DNA of 64,000 nucleotides from Dysgonomonas sp. PH5-45 (GTDB lineage: Bacteria > Bacteroidota > Bacteroidia > Bacteroidales > Dysgonomonadaceae), in NCBI RefSeq assembly GCF_029893235.1, contig NZ_JARXWE010000005.1:52413-116412 (forward strand), read 5' to 3'. This document shows positions 24,494 through 31,771 of the stretch, one piece after another. The stretch's first letter is position 1; every line of letters begins with the position of its first letter. Under the pieces are notes generated by a model, which made no database searches, was not told the origin of the DNA, and was given only the letters and a program-made list of their open reading frames with translations. The position numbers and the translations under genes are program-made.

Positions 24494-26677
24494 TTATTTC
24501 ATATTTTTAGTTGTTTCTACCAGACGGACAAACTCCCTGCGGTATCCTTGGGTATCGTCTCCATATCCGCTTTTAGCTAAAGACAGAACATCATTAAACG
24601 TTGCCGTACCTTTGTAAGACGAACCCTTCAGTAACTGCCCGAACATTGCTACCGCCGATGCGAATTTGAAATCGTCCGACACACTATTCGCTCCATAGTC
24701 AATCAAAGGTAATTCAATTTTCGAACTTGTGGAAGCATCCGGCAATTTATATCGTAACTTCACTGTTAAAAGTTCAGGCGAATCGGTTAAACGGACAGAC
24801 TTAATATCCGTCGTGTTTTTCTGGTATTTCAGATCATCTACAAGAGGCGATATGTTCGATTCCACTCCTACGGGTATAACTTCGTAGAATGCTGTAACGG
24901 TGTGCCCCGCACCCATTTCGCCCGCATCTTTGGTATCATCATTAAAATCTTCTTTGTTAAGCAAACGGCTTTCGTAACCCACCAGCCTGTAAGCCTGCAC
25001 TTTTGCCGGATTAAATTCCACTTGCAGTTTCACATCCTTTGCAACGGTGTACATCGTTGCTCCAAATTCGTTCACCAGAACCTTATTAGCTTCCTGCAGA
25101 TTGTCTATATAAGCTGCATTACCGTTACCTTTTTGAGCCAGTGTTTGCATCTTGCTGTCCTTATAGTTCCCCATTCCGTAACCAAGTACCGAAAGGAATA
25201 CCCCGCTTTGGCGTTCGTTTGTAATCAGGTCTTCTAACTCTTGATCGCTCGACGGACCTATATTGAAATCACCATCGGTACAGAGTACAATACGGTTGTT
25301 TCCTCCCTTAATGAAGTTTTCTTTTGCCACCTTATAAGCTCGCATCAGTCCGTCACTACCGGCTGTTCCACCACCTGCCCCAAGTCCGTCCAGTACCTCA
25401 TGTATTTTTTGCTTATCGGCTCCCGATGTTGAAGGCAAAGCGATGCGAGTTCCGTTGGCATAAGTAACTATGGCTACACGGTCTTTCTTGCGGAGACCTT
25501 TTACAAGAAGCTTCATCGAAGATTTCACCAAGCCTAAGCGTGTTGCCCCCGACATAGAGCCCGATACATCAATCAGGAATACAAAGTTGCTTGCAGGCAT
25601 ATTTTCTTCGGCCAACTCTTTTGCCTTAACCCCTACCCTCACTAAACGGTGCTGTTTGTTCCACGGACACTCCCCTACTTCGGTGGTCAAAGCAACCGGA
25701 GTTTTTCCTTGTGGTTCAACATAATTGTACGAGAAATAGTTAATAAACTCCTCAATTCGGATTGCGTCTTTCGGAGGTAACTGTCCCTGATTCACAAAAC
25801 GGCGAAAGTTACTGTACGATGCCACATCTACATCTATCGAGAATGTCGACAAGGGGTCTTGCTGTGCCATCAGGAACGAATTTTCTACATACTGACTGTA
25901 AGCTTCCGCATCGGGAACCGTTATCGGAGCTATAAATTGTATTGGAAGATTAACATTCTTTTCTTTACTATTAATAACTACAGCACCATTAGCCGCACGT
26001 GAACCATAGATAGAGGTTGCCGAAGCATCTTTCAATACAGAAACGCTTTTAATCTCGTTTTGCCTAAGCTTAGCTACTTCTTTTGGGGTAGCAGGCTTAC
26101 CGTCTACAATATACAAAGGAGCATTGTTTGCCGCTAACGAACCCACACCGTGCAGACGCAAAGAAGATGCTTCGCTTGGCTCTTTGGAAGAAGTATAGAT
26201 CTGTAAACCTGCCACTTTACCCTGAAGGGCATCCATCATATTGGCAACGGGCTTTTCTTGTACATCTTTCGAATCGACTTTCTTAACAGAGCCTGCAACC
26301 GTTGGTACTTTCTTGTCGCTTCCATACCTATTTATCATAACCTCCTCAAGGACAACTTTATCGGGTTTTAATTTAACATTGAGTGTTTTTGTTTTTTCGG
26401 TGATCGACACTTCTTTCGTTTTATACCCCATATAAAAAAATAGCAGTTTATCGCCTCTATTCGCTGTTATACTATACCGTCCGTCGAGGTCGGTCACTGT
26501 TCCGTTTGTTGTGCCATCTACAAGAATCGCTACCCCTATCAGAGGCATGTCATTACTTGCATCGGTCACTGTTCCGCTAACTGTTATCTTTTGTGCGCTT
26601 TTCTGGGCATACGCACATACTGTGAACGAAAGAATAGCAAAAAACGCTATCGTCCGGATAATCCTGTTTGTTCTCAT
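24494..26677 (-). CDS. exported CarboxypepD_reg - TonB plug - von Willebrand factor A protein
   Basis: This 727-residue protein has a signal peptide (about 1-25). It continues with a CarboxypepD_reg-like beta-sandwich (31-105; IGVAILVDGTTNGTVTDLDG), a TonB-receptor plug-like domain (112-240; MDALQGKVAGLQIYTSSK, LRLHGVGSL, NAPLYIVDGKP, VLKDASATSIYGSRAANG) and a vWA domain (364-540) with an intact MIDAS DVSGSMS (Asp370, Ser372, Ser374). It ends in a YfbK-like C-terminal domain. No beta-barrel follows the plug, unlike in TonB-dependent receptors. YfbK-type proteins of Bacteroidota often carry the first and vWA modules. The plug DNA is nearly duplicated, inverted, in the gene at 27385. It is divergent from the sigma factor gene across 135 nt. 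Confidence 0.85.
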   Translation of the reverse strand: MRTNRIIRTIAFFAILSFTVCAYAQKSAQKITVSGTVTDASNDMPLIGVAILVDGTTNGTVTDLDGRYSITANRGDKLLFFYMGYKTKEVSITEKTKTLNVKLKPDKVVLEEVMINRYGSDKKVPTVAGSVKKVDSKDVQEKPVANMMDALQGKVAGLQIYTSSKEPSEASSLRLHGVGSLAANNAPLYIVDGKPATPKEVAKLRQNEIKSVSVLKDASATSIYGSRAANGAVVINSKEKNVNLPIQFIAPITVPDAEAYSQYVENSFLMAQQDPLSTFSIDVDVASYSNFRRFVNQGQLPPKDAIRIEEFINYFSYNYVEPQGKTPVALTTEVGECPWNKQHRLVRVGVKAKELAEENMPASNFVFLIDVSGSMSGATRLGLVKSSMKLLVKGLRKKDRVAIVTYANGTRIALPSTSGADKQKIHEVLDGLGAGGGTAGSDGLMRAYKVAKENFIKGGNNRIVLCTDGDFNIGPSSDQELEDLITNERQSGVFLSVLGYGMGNYKDSKMQTLAQKGNGNAAYIDNLQEANKVLVNEFGATMYTVAKDVKLQVEFNPAKVQAYRLVGYESRLLNKEDFNDDTKDAGEMGAGHTVTAFYEVIPVGVESNISPLVDDLKYQKNTTDIKSVRLTDSPELLTVKLRYKLPDASTSSKIELPLIDYGANSVSDDFKFASAVAMFGQLLKGSSYKGTATFNDVLSLAKSGYGDDTQGYRREFVRLVETTKNMK
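25975..26340 (-). repeat. left arm of an inverted repeat encoding the plug module
   Basis: On the minus strand this segment encodes NRYGSDKK through GSRAANG and strongly matches the plus-strand segment at about 28045-28430. The best part, coding for AGSVKKVDSKDVQEKPVANM and the next ~40 residues, is nearly identical at DNA level. The arms face each other and lie in the same coding frame of two divergent genes. Exact ends and identity need alignment. Confidence 0.75.
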
Positions 26678-26751
26678 AATGGTTATTGTTTTTTAGAAAA
26701 TTTATATTCGTTTTTCCTTATAGAGGTTTTTTTACATACAAATTCCATAAA
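26646..26751 (-). repeat. upstream region and signal-peptide start duplicated (inverted copy at 28791-28895)
   Basis: Read on the minus strand, this stretch (TTTATGGAATTTGTATGT, then CCTCTATAAGGAAAAACGAA and so on into the first 10 codons of the vWA gene) aligns closely with plus-strand 28791-28895, the region upstream of and into the gene at 28860. It is non-coding plus the first codons, so the match is not due to protein conservation alone. Confidence 0.8.
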
Positions 26752-26812
26752 CCCATCATTATTTTTTGCATTTTTGTATCCACAACAGTTTTATACAGCA
26801 GGAAAACAGGCC

Positions 26813-27388
26813 TTGATTTTTTTTAATAAAAATAAAAAAGACGACACCGACGAGGAGTTGCTCGCCAAGTATCGGGACACAAGTGATGCCGAATACTTTG
26901 GTCAGCTATACAATCGTTATATCCCCCTCATTTACGGGGTGTGCCTCAAATACCTGCAAAACGAAGACCGTGCGCAGGATGCTGTCATGGAGATATTTGA
27001 ATACTTGCAACCACGCATTGGTGGATATGAAATTAAGGTTTTCAGGACGTGGCTGTACAGTGTTGTTAAAAATCATTGTTTCCATGTTCTGAAAGAAAAT
27101 AAACGTGAACTGGCTGTCGATTTCGACTCAAATCTTATGGAATCGGACGCCGTTTTGACTCTATTTAGCGAAGAAACAGGAGACGAACGCGAAAACGCCC
27201 TCAACAGATGTATTGAACTGCTACCCGAACCTCAGCGCATTGCCGTACATAAATTCTTTTTCGAGGATATGTCGTATGCCGAAATTGTAGACAGTACGGG
27301 TTATCAGCTGAAAAGCGTAAAAAGTTATATACAAAACGGAAAACGAAACTTAAAGAACTGTATCGAAAACAGCATGCAAGAAAGATGA
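26813..27388 (+). CDS. ECF-type RNA polymerase sigma factor
   Basis: A 191-residue sigma-70 family regulator. Region 2 runs about 15-80 (EYFGQLYNRYIPLIYGVCLKYL, DRAQDAVMEIFEYLQ, RTWLYSVVKNHCF). Region 4 runs about 125-180 (LPEPQRIAVHKFFFEDMSYAEI, then TGYQLKSVKSYIQNGKRNLK). No in-frame ATG exists before the conserved part. I choose TTG at 26813, preceded at 7 nt by an AGGAAA ribosome-binding sequence (26800-26805); a TTG at 26774 is the alternative. The longer frame from 26591 runs antisense to the vWA signal peptide and is rejected. Its TGA overlaps the ATG of the next gene (ATGA), a sign of coupling to its likely anti-sigma partner. Confidence 0.85.
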   Translation: MIFFNKNKKDDTDEELLAKYRDTSDAEYFGQLYNRYIPLIYGVCLKYLQNEDRAQDAVMEIFEYLQPRIGGYEIKVFRTWLYSVVKNHCFHVLKENKRELAVDFDSNLMESDAVLTLFSEETGDERENALNRCIELLPEPQRIAVHKFFFEDMSYAEIVDSTGYQLKSVKSYIQNGKRNLKNCIENSMQER

Positions 27389-28704
27389 ATCTGCTCAACT
27401 ACATAAAAGGTAACCGTAAAGGTAAGGATGCCCGCAAGATTGAATTCGATGCGATGCGCGACCCTTTCTTGGCCGACGCTATCGAAGGATTCGATTCGGT
27501 GAAGGGGAACCATGCCGACAGCATTACCCGCATGCAGGCACAGATAACACAAAAAACCGAAAACCGGAAAAAGAAACGTTATCTTGCCTATAAGATTACA
27601 GCGGCCGCCGTAGCCGTTATCGCCTTGTTGAGTGGTTACCTCACGCTGATGAACCATCAGTCGTCTATGCTGGTAGCACACGAAGGTAACAACTACATAG
27701 ACATCTACGTGCCCGAAAAATATATCGAGAAAAAAAGACTGGAATATACCCAACTGATAGAACGTAACCCCGCAACACAGGAGTTGCCACTCTATGCCGT
27801 TGCTAACGTTAAGAACTTGCACGAAGTTTTTGCCCCGGTAGAGACCATAAATATCTATATACCCGAAAGAACAACAGAACCTCAGCGTAAAAAACAAGAC
27901 ACTGAAGAACTAAGACATACTGCGAGGGCGGAAGAGCAACCCCTATATGCCGCCACTGAGTTGAAAAAACAGGAAATCCCTACTATCGGAAAAGATACAG
28001 AGCTTGTTGCCATGAGCCCATACGATACTGTTATTGAAGAGGTTATAACAAATGGATATGGAAGCGACAAGAAACTCGCAATGATTGCAGGCTCTGTTAA
28101 GAAAGTCGATTCGAAAGATGTACAAGAAAAGCCCGTTGCCAATATGATGGATGCCCTTCAGGGCAAAGTGGCAGGTTTACAGGTCTATACTTCTTCCAAA
28201 GAGCCAAGCGAAGCATCTTCTTTGCGTCTGCACGGCGTAGGTTCCTTAGTAGCAAGTAATGCTCCACTGTATATTATAGACGGCAAACCATTTGCAGGAA
28301 ATATTACTGCTATCAATCAGGATGATATAGAAAGTATTTCTGTACTGAAAGATGCTTCGGCAACCTCTATCTATGGCTCACGCGCGGCTAATGGCATTAT
28401 TGTTATCACCACAAAAGAAGGGGCTAAAAATAGTGAGTCGAAGAAAAAATCTGACACACCCACTCCCGTTATCGGCACAAAGAACTACAAGAAATACCTA
28501 AAAAAAGCCCATAAGGAAACATGCGATGGAAAACGAGGAAAAGTTATTCTTGAATTTACAGTCGCCACCGATGGCACACCCGAGAATATACAAGTAGTAA
28601 AAAGCCTCTGCCCAACGGCCGACAATGAAGCTATTCGCCTTCTGCAAAAAGGCGTTAAATGGAGACATGCCGCAGGGAAAGCCCGAATAGAGGTAACTTT
28701 CTGA
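27385..28704 (+). CDS. anti-sigma-like / TonB plug / TonB C-terminal fusion protein
   Basis: A 439-residue single-pass membrane protein with a rare composition. Residues 1-68 are cytosolic with MRDPFLADAIEGFDSV, a motif common at the start of Bacteroidota anti-sigma-like proteins. One membrane helix follows (69-88), then a linker (90-215) and a TonB-receptor plug-like domain (216-345; MDALQGKVAGLQVYTSSK, APLYIIDGKPFAGNI, VLKDASATSIYGSRAANG). A TonB C-terminal domain closes it (362-439; GKVILEFTVATDGTPENIQV, KGVKWRHAAGKARIEVTF). It is translationally coupled to the ECF sigma factor. The likely role is to hold the sigma factor until a periplasmic or outer-membrane cue acts on the plug/TonB part; this is inference. 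RseP-type proteolysis is a possible release route. Confidence 0.8.
   Translation: MNLLNYIKGNRKGKDARKIEFDAMRDPFLADAIEGFDSVKGNHADSITRMQAQITQKTENRKKKRYLAYKITAAAVAVIALLSGYLTLMNHQSSMLVAHEGNNYIDIYVPEKYIEKKRLEYTQLIERNPATQELPLYAVANVKNLHEVFAPVETINIYIPERTTEPQRKKQDTEELRHTARAEEQPLYAATELKKQEIPTIGKDTELVAMSPYDTVIEEVITNGYGSDKKLAMIAGSVKKVDSKDVQEKPVANMMDALQGKVAGLQVYTSSKEPSEASSLRLHGVGSLVASNAPLYIIDGKPFAGNITAINQDDIESISVLKDASATSIYGSRAANGIIVITTKEGAKNSESKKKSDTPTPVIGTKNYKKYLKKAHKETCDGKRGKVILEFTVATDGTPENIQVVKSLCPTADNEAIRLLQKGVKWRHAAGKARIEVTF
28045..28430 (+). repeat. right arm of the inverted plug-module repeat
   Basis: Partner of 25975-26340 in opposite orientation; encodes the plug module of the anti-sigma-like fusion. 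The segment between the arms (about 1.7 kb) holds the vWA gene 5' part, the divergent promoter region, the sigma gene and the anti-sigma N-terminus. Confidence 0.75.
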
Positions 28705-28710
28705 TATTTA
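28456..28710 (+). repeat. TonB_C module, copy 1 of a direct repeat
   Basis: 255 nt from ACACCCACTCCCG to GATATTTA, covering the TonB C-terminal coding part and the first bases after the stop. Compared by eye with 29634-29888 it has the same length and about 15 differences, most of them clustered at the 5' end or synonymous. Confidence 0.85.
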
Positions 28711-28790
28711 AGTGTTTTTTTGCAGATATACTGTCTACAATGTGCTAAAAAACTTGCTTGCTACTACAAAAAGGCAAAAACAATAATCGG

Positions 28791-28895
28791 TTTATGGAAT
28801 TTGTATGTGAAAAACCTCTATAAGGAAAAACGAATACAAATTTTCTAAAAACAACGATTATGAAAACAAGCAGAATTTTCCGGATGTTAGTGCTT
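28791..28895 (+). repeat. upstream region of the mosaic gene, inverted copy of 26646-26751
   Basis: Non-coding leader and first 12 codons of the gene at 28860, matching the leader and first codons of the vWA gene on the other strand. It implies that the promoter and leader were copied along with the 5' end. Confidence 0.8.
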
Positions 28896-29882
28896 TTTGT
28901 GGTTCTTCTATCTGTAACAAGCATAAGTGCACAGACTTCGGAAAAACATAATAAGTCAGATTTTTATACTTGCAAGCAACAAAATGCACAAAAGATAGTG
29001 GTTAGCGGAACTGTGACCAGCACAGGCGATGATGAACCGTTGATTGGAGCTATAATTCTTGCGAAAGGCTCTAAAAGTGGAACAGCAACCGACCTCGAGG
29101 GGCAGTACACAATAGTAGTTTATGAGTGCGATACGCTGGTTGTATCTTATGTGAATTATAAACAGAAAACCGTTTCTACTCCCCAAAAATCAGAGACACT
29201 AAACATTGCCTTAGAACCCAACGAAACCGCAATTGATGATATAGTTATAAATAGATATAACTCCCGTAAGGAAACCGACACACTCGTTGGTTTTGTTAAA
29301 AAAATAGATTCAGACAAGATGCAAGATAAAACAGGTGCAAATATGACGGACGTACATCAAGACTCGGTGGCAGGTTTGAAGGTTTATAACCCTAACGATA
29401 TTCCAACTTCAACCTTCCGTTTGCATGATGGAGGCATGTTAGTAGCACTTAACACTCCGCTATATATTATAGATGGCAAGTTTGTTTCGGGAAACATTAC
29501 GACCATCAATCAAGAGGTAGAGAGTATTTCTGTTTTGAAAAACTCTTTAGCAACCTCTCTCTACGGAAAACGTGCAGCCAAGGGTGTTGTTATTATCGTT
29601 ACTAAAGATGCTAAATCGAAGAAAAAAACCAATACACCCACTCCCGTTATCGGCACAAAAAAATATAGGAAATACCTGAAAATAGCACATAAGGAAACAT
29701 GTGATGGAAAACGAGGAAAAGTTATTCTTGAATTTACAGTCGCCACCGATGGCACGCCCGAGAATATACAAGTAATAAAAAGCCTCTGCCCAACAGCCGA
29801 CAATGAAGCTATTCGCCTTCTACAAAAGGGCGTTAAATGGAGACACGCCGCAGGGAAAGCCCGAATAGAAGTAACTTTCTGA
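28860..29882 (+). CDS. mosaic exported protein: CarboxypepD_reg - plug - TonB C-terminal domain
   Basis: A 340-residue protein with a signal peptide (about 1-24). It has a CarboxypepD_reg-like domain (46-118; IGAIILAKGSKSGTATDLEG), a diverged plug-like domain (125-250; LNTPLYIIDGKFVSGNI, VLKNSLATSLYGKRAAKG) and a TonB C-terminal domain (262-340). The first part and the leader resemble the vWA gene; the second half of the plug and the TonB domain resemble the anti-sigma fusion gene, and the last 255 nt are nearly identical to it. Missing or changed plug residues (e.g. MTDVHQDSVAGLKVY for MDALQGKVAGLQVY) suggest relaxed constraint. It lacks a membrane anchor and should be periplasmic or lipid-free in the envelope. 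Confidence 0.8.
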   Translation: MKTSRIFRMLVLFVVLLSVTSISAQTSEKHNKSDFYTCKQQNAQKIVVSGTVTSTGDDEPLIGAIILAKGSKSGTATDLEGQYTIVVYECDTLVVSYVNYKQKTVSTPQKSETLNIALEPNETAIDDIVINRYNSRKETDTLVGFVKKIDSDKMQDKTGANMTDVHQDSVAGLKVYNPNDIPTSTFRLHDGGMLVALNTPLYIIDGKFVSGNITTINQEVESISVLKNSLATSLYGKRAAKGVVIIVTKDAKSKKKTNTPTPVIGTKKYRKYLKIAHKETCDGKRGKVILEFTVATDGTPENIQVIKSLCPTADNEAIRLLQKGVKWRHAAGKARIEVTF

Positions 29883-29888
29883 TATTTA
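29634..29888 (+). repeat. TonB_C module, copy 2 of a direct repeat
   Basis: Second copy of 28456-28710, same length, about 94% identical by eye count. The repeat unit crosses the stop codon by several bases, pointing to DNA-level duplication or conversion. Confidence 0.85.
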
Positions 29889-29944
29889 CTCGTTGTGCAT
29901 TTAGGAAACAAAAGATAATTATCTGAAAAACAGCACAATCATTT

Positions 29945-30047
29945 TTTGTCATCCTGAGTGTAACGAAGGATCTTTAATAAATAATACAGAGATTCTTCAC
30001 TTTGTTCAGAAACAACGTTCGAGGAGCGTAGGCGACTCAATGACAAA
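29945..30047. repeat. REP/MITE-like palindromic element with short terminal inverted repeats
   Basis: A 103-nt non-coding element flanked by TTTGTCAT (29945-29952) and ATGACAAA (30040-30047), with inner parts CCTGAGTG and GCGACTCA also roughly complementary. Phrases such as CCTGAGTGTAACGAAGGATC and GATTCTTCACTTTGTTCAGA are familiar from interspersed repeats in Bacteroidota genomes. It sits between the mosaic gene and the CoA-transferase gene. Confidence 0.6.
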
Positions 30048-30157
30048 TGCTATAAATGTTTATAATAAATTATTTGATATAAACTCTCTAAATGCACTAC
30101 GGGTTGATATTTATACAATTCTTATCCGAAGCATTACCCTGCAGAAATGATATTTAA

Positions 30158-31639
30158 TTATTCTATAACTGCATTTTTCATGCTTCCTGTTTCCAGCAAA
30201 GCTTTATGAAAGGAGAAAACATTATACAGATTAACAGGTGTTTGCCCCTTAGCACCACTTTTCAGATATTTACGTAAAAGCGAGCGATAATCGGGGTGAA
30301 CGCAATTTTCTATTATACATTCAGCACGTTCTCTGGGCGATTTCCCCCTTAAATCGGCAACACCATATTCCGATATTATTACCTTTACCGAATGTTCATT
30401 GTGGTCTACATGCGACACCATAGGAACAAAAGCACTGATATCTCCGTTCTTGGCTGTTGAGGGTGTTAGGAATATTGAAATATAGGCATTACGGGTAAAG
30501 TCGCCCGAACCACCCAGCCCATTCATTATTTTACTGCCTGCGATGTGCGTTGAATTTATGTTCCCGAAAATATCGGCTTCGATAGCCGTATTCATAGATA
30601 TTATACCCAAGCGGCGAATTACCTCAGGGTTGTTCGATATCTCGGACGTGCGCAATATCATTTTGTCTTTAAAAAATGGCAGGTTTTTATATATCCGTTC
30701 GATGTACGGATTGCTCACAGCAAGCGTTCCTCCGCTGGCATACGTAACACGGCCTTGTTCCAGTAAATCGATTATCGCATCCTGAACAACCTCGGTATAT
30801 ACCTCAAAGTTGGGTATTTCTTTATTACTTCCTATTGCCGAAAGAACAGCATTGGCAATATTACCTACCCCCGATTGAATCGGTAAAAATGATTCGGGTA
30901 TAGTTCCCCTGCGCATCTCCCCGACAAGGAAATTGGCAGTGTTTTCTCCTATCTTAGATGTAATTTCATCGACAGGAGCAAAGCAACCACCATCATTGGG
31001 GATATTTGTTTTCACCACTACAATCTTTGCAGGGTCGGTTTGTATATACTCTTTCCCGATACGCGACCGTACATTGGTGATATTGATTTCGGAACGGTTT
31101 GGCGGATTTTGCAGCTCCAACAAATCGTGCATACCACATAACTCTTTAGGATGCCATTCGTTCAGCTCAACAATTACAAGCTTTGCCATTTGTACGGCTG
31201 TCAAGGCAATGCCTATGCCGCAAGTCGGCACAATCTCTCCCGTCTCGGTTACGTCCGAAGCCTCAATGATAGCTACATCTATATCCCCATAAAAACCATA
31301 ACGGAGGTCTTGTGCAAGCGACGATAGATGTAAGTCGAAATAGTTGACCGAACCCTCATTAATGGCATTCCTCATATCGTTATTTGTTTGGTAAGGGGTG
31401 CGAAACTTAATGGCGTTAGCCCGTACCAAGGCTCCATCTATATTATCGCCAGTGGATGCCCCTGTGAAAACACCTATCCTAAAAGGATTTCCCTTTGCAT
31501 GCTCCGCTTGGGCACGTTCTGCCAAAGCCAAAGGAACCGCTTTAGGGCATCCGGCAGAAGTAAAACCGCTGAATCCTACATTATCGTTATCGTTAATGAG
31601 CAAAGCTGCTTCCTGAGCTCTTACTATTTTCATTGCCAT
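30158..31639 (-). CDS. acetyl-CoA hydrolase/transferase family CoA-transferase (succinyl-CoA:acetate type)
   Basis: A 493-residue enzyme of the AarC/ScpC/Ach1 family, which moves CoA between carboxylic acids such as succinate and acetate (or propionate). The active-site Glu lies in YTEVVQDAIIDL near residue 280. The glycine-rich oxyanion and CoA loops are seen as FTSAGCPKAVPLALAERA (near 25), SGVGNIANAVLSAIG (near 257) and NGLGGSGDFTRNAYISIF (near 377), with GVADLRGKSPRERAE near the end. In fermenting Bacteroidota it serves acetate, propionate or butyrate formation. It is monocistronic, with its own -7 box and divergent from the AraC-type gene. Confidence 0.92.
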   Translation of the reverse strand: MAMKIVRAQEAALLINDNDNVGFSGFTSAGCPKAVPLALAERAQAEHAKGNPFRIGVFTGASTGDNIDGALVRANAIKFRTPYQTNNDMRNAINEGSVNYFDLHLSSLAQDLRYGFYGDIDVAIIEASDVTETGEIVPTCGIGIALTAVQMAKLVIVELNEWHPKELCGMHDLLELQNPPNRSEINITNVRSRIGKEYIQTDPAKIVVVKTNIPNDGGCFAPVDEITSKIGENTANFLVGEMRRGTIPESFLPIQSGVGNIANAVLSAIGSNKEIPNFEVYTEVVQDAIIDLLEQGRVTYASGGTLAVSNPYIERIYKNLPFFKDKMILRTSEISNNPEVIRRLGIISMNTAIEADIFGNINSTHIAGSKIMNGLGGSGDFTRNAYISIFLTPSTAKNGDISAFVPMVSHVDHNEHSVKVIISEYGVADLRGKSPRERAECIIENCVHPDYRSLLRKYLKSGAKGQTPVNLYNVFSFHKALLETGSMKNAVIE

Positions 31640-31672
31640 AGTCTTCTTAATCTTAAATTATTATTTTTAAGG

Positions 31673-31680
31673 CAAAGGTA
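31673..31680 (-). promoter_or_regulatory. -7 box (TACCTTTG, minus) for the CoA-transferase gene
   Basis: Plus-strand CAAAGGTA reads TACCTTTG on the minus strand, 34 nt before the ATG at 31639. The -33 element is weak. Confidence 0.45.
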
Positions 31681-31746
31681 AGGGATATAACTATTGGCGT
31701 AAATGACATTAATACATCCAAAACTGCCATATGGGTTTTTTATTAT

Positions 31747-31754
31747 TATCTTTA
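31747..31754 (+). promoter_or_regulatory. probable -7 box (TATCTTTA) for the GlxA/AraC regulator
   Basis: TATCTTTA differs from TAnnTTTG at the last base and lies 18 nt before the ATG at 31772. It argues that translation starts at 31772 rather than at the upstream ATG (31703). Confidence 0.35.
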
Positions 31755-31771
31755 AAGCAAATTATACCATC

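Noticed and set aside
26591..26812. Upstream extension of the ECF sigma factor frame
   Set aside because: It runs antisense through the signal peptide and leader of the vWA gene and shows no sigma-like sequence before residue 75 of the long frame.
24116..29888. Interpretation of the duplicated plug/TonB_C locus as a prophage or insertion sequence remnant
   Set aside because: No transposase, integrase or target-site duplication was seen; the repeats are pieces of the resident genes themselves.
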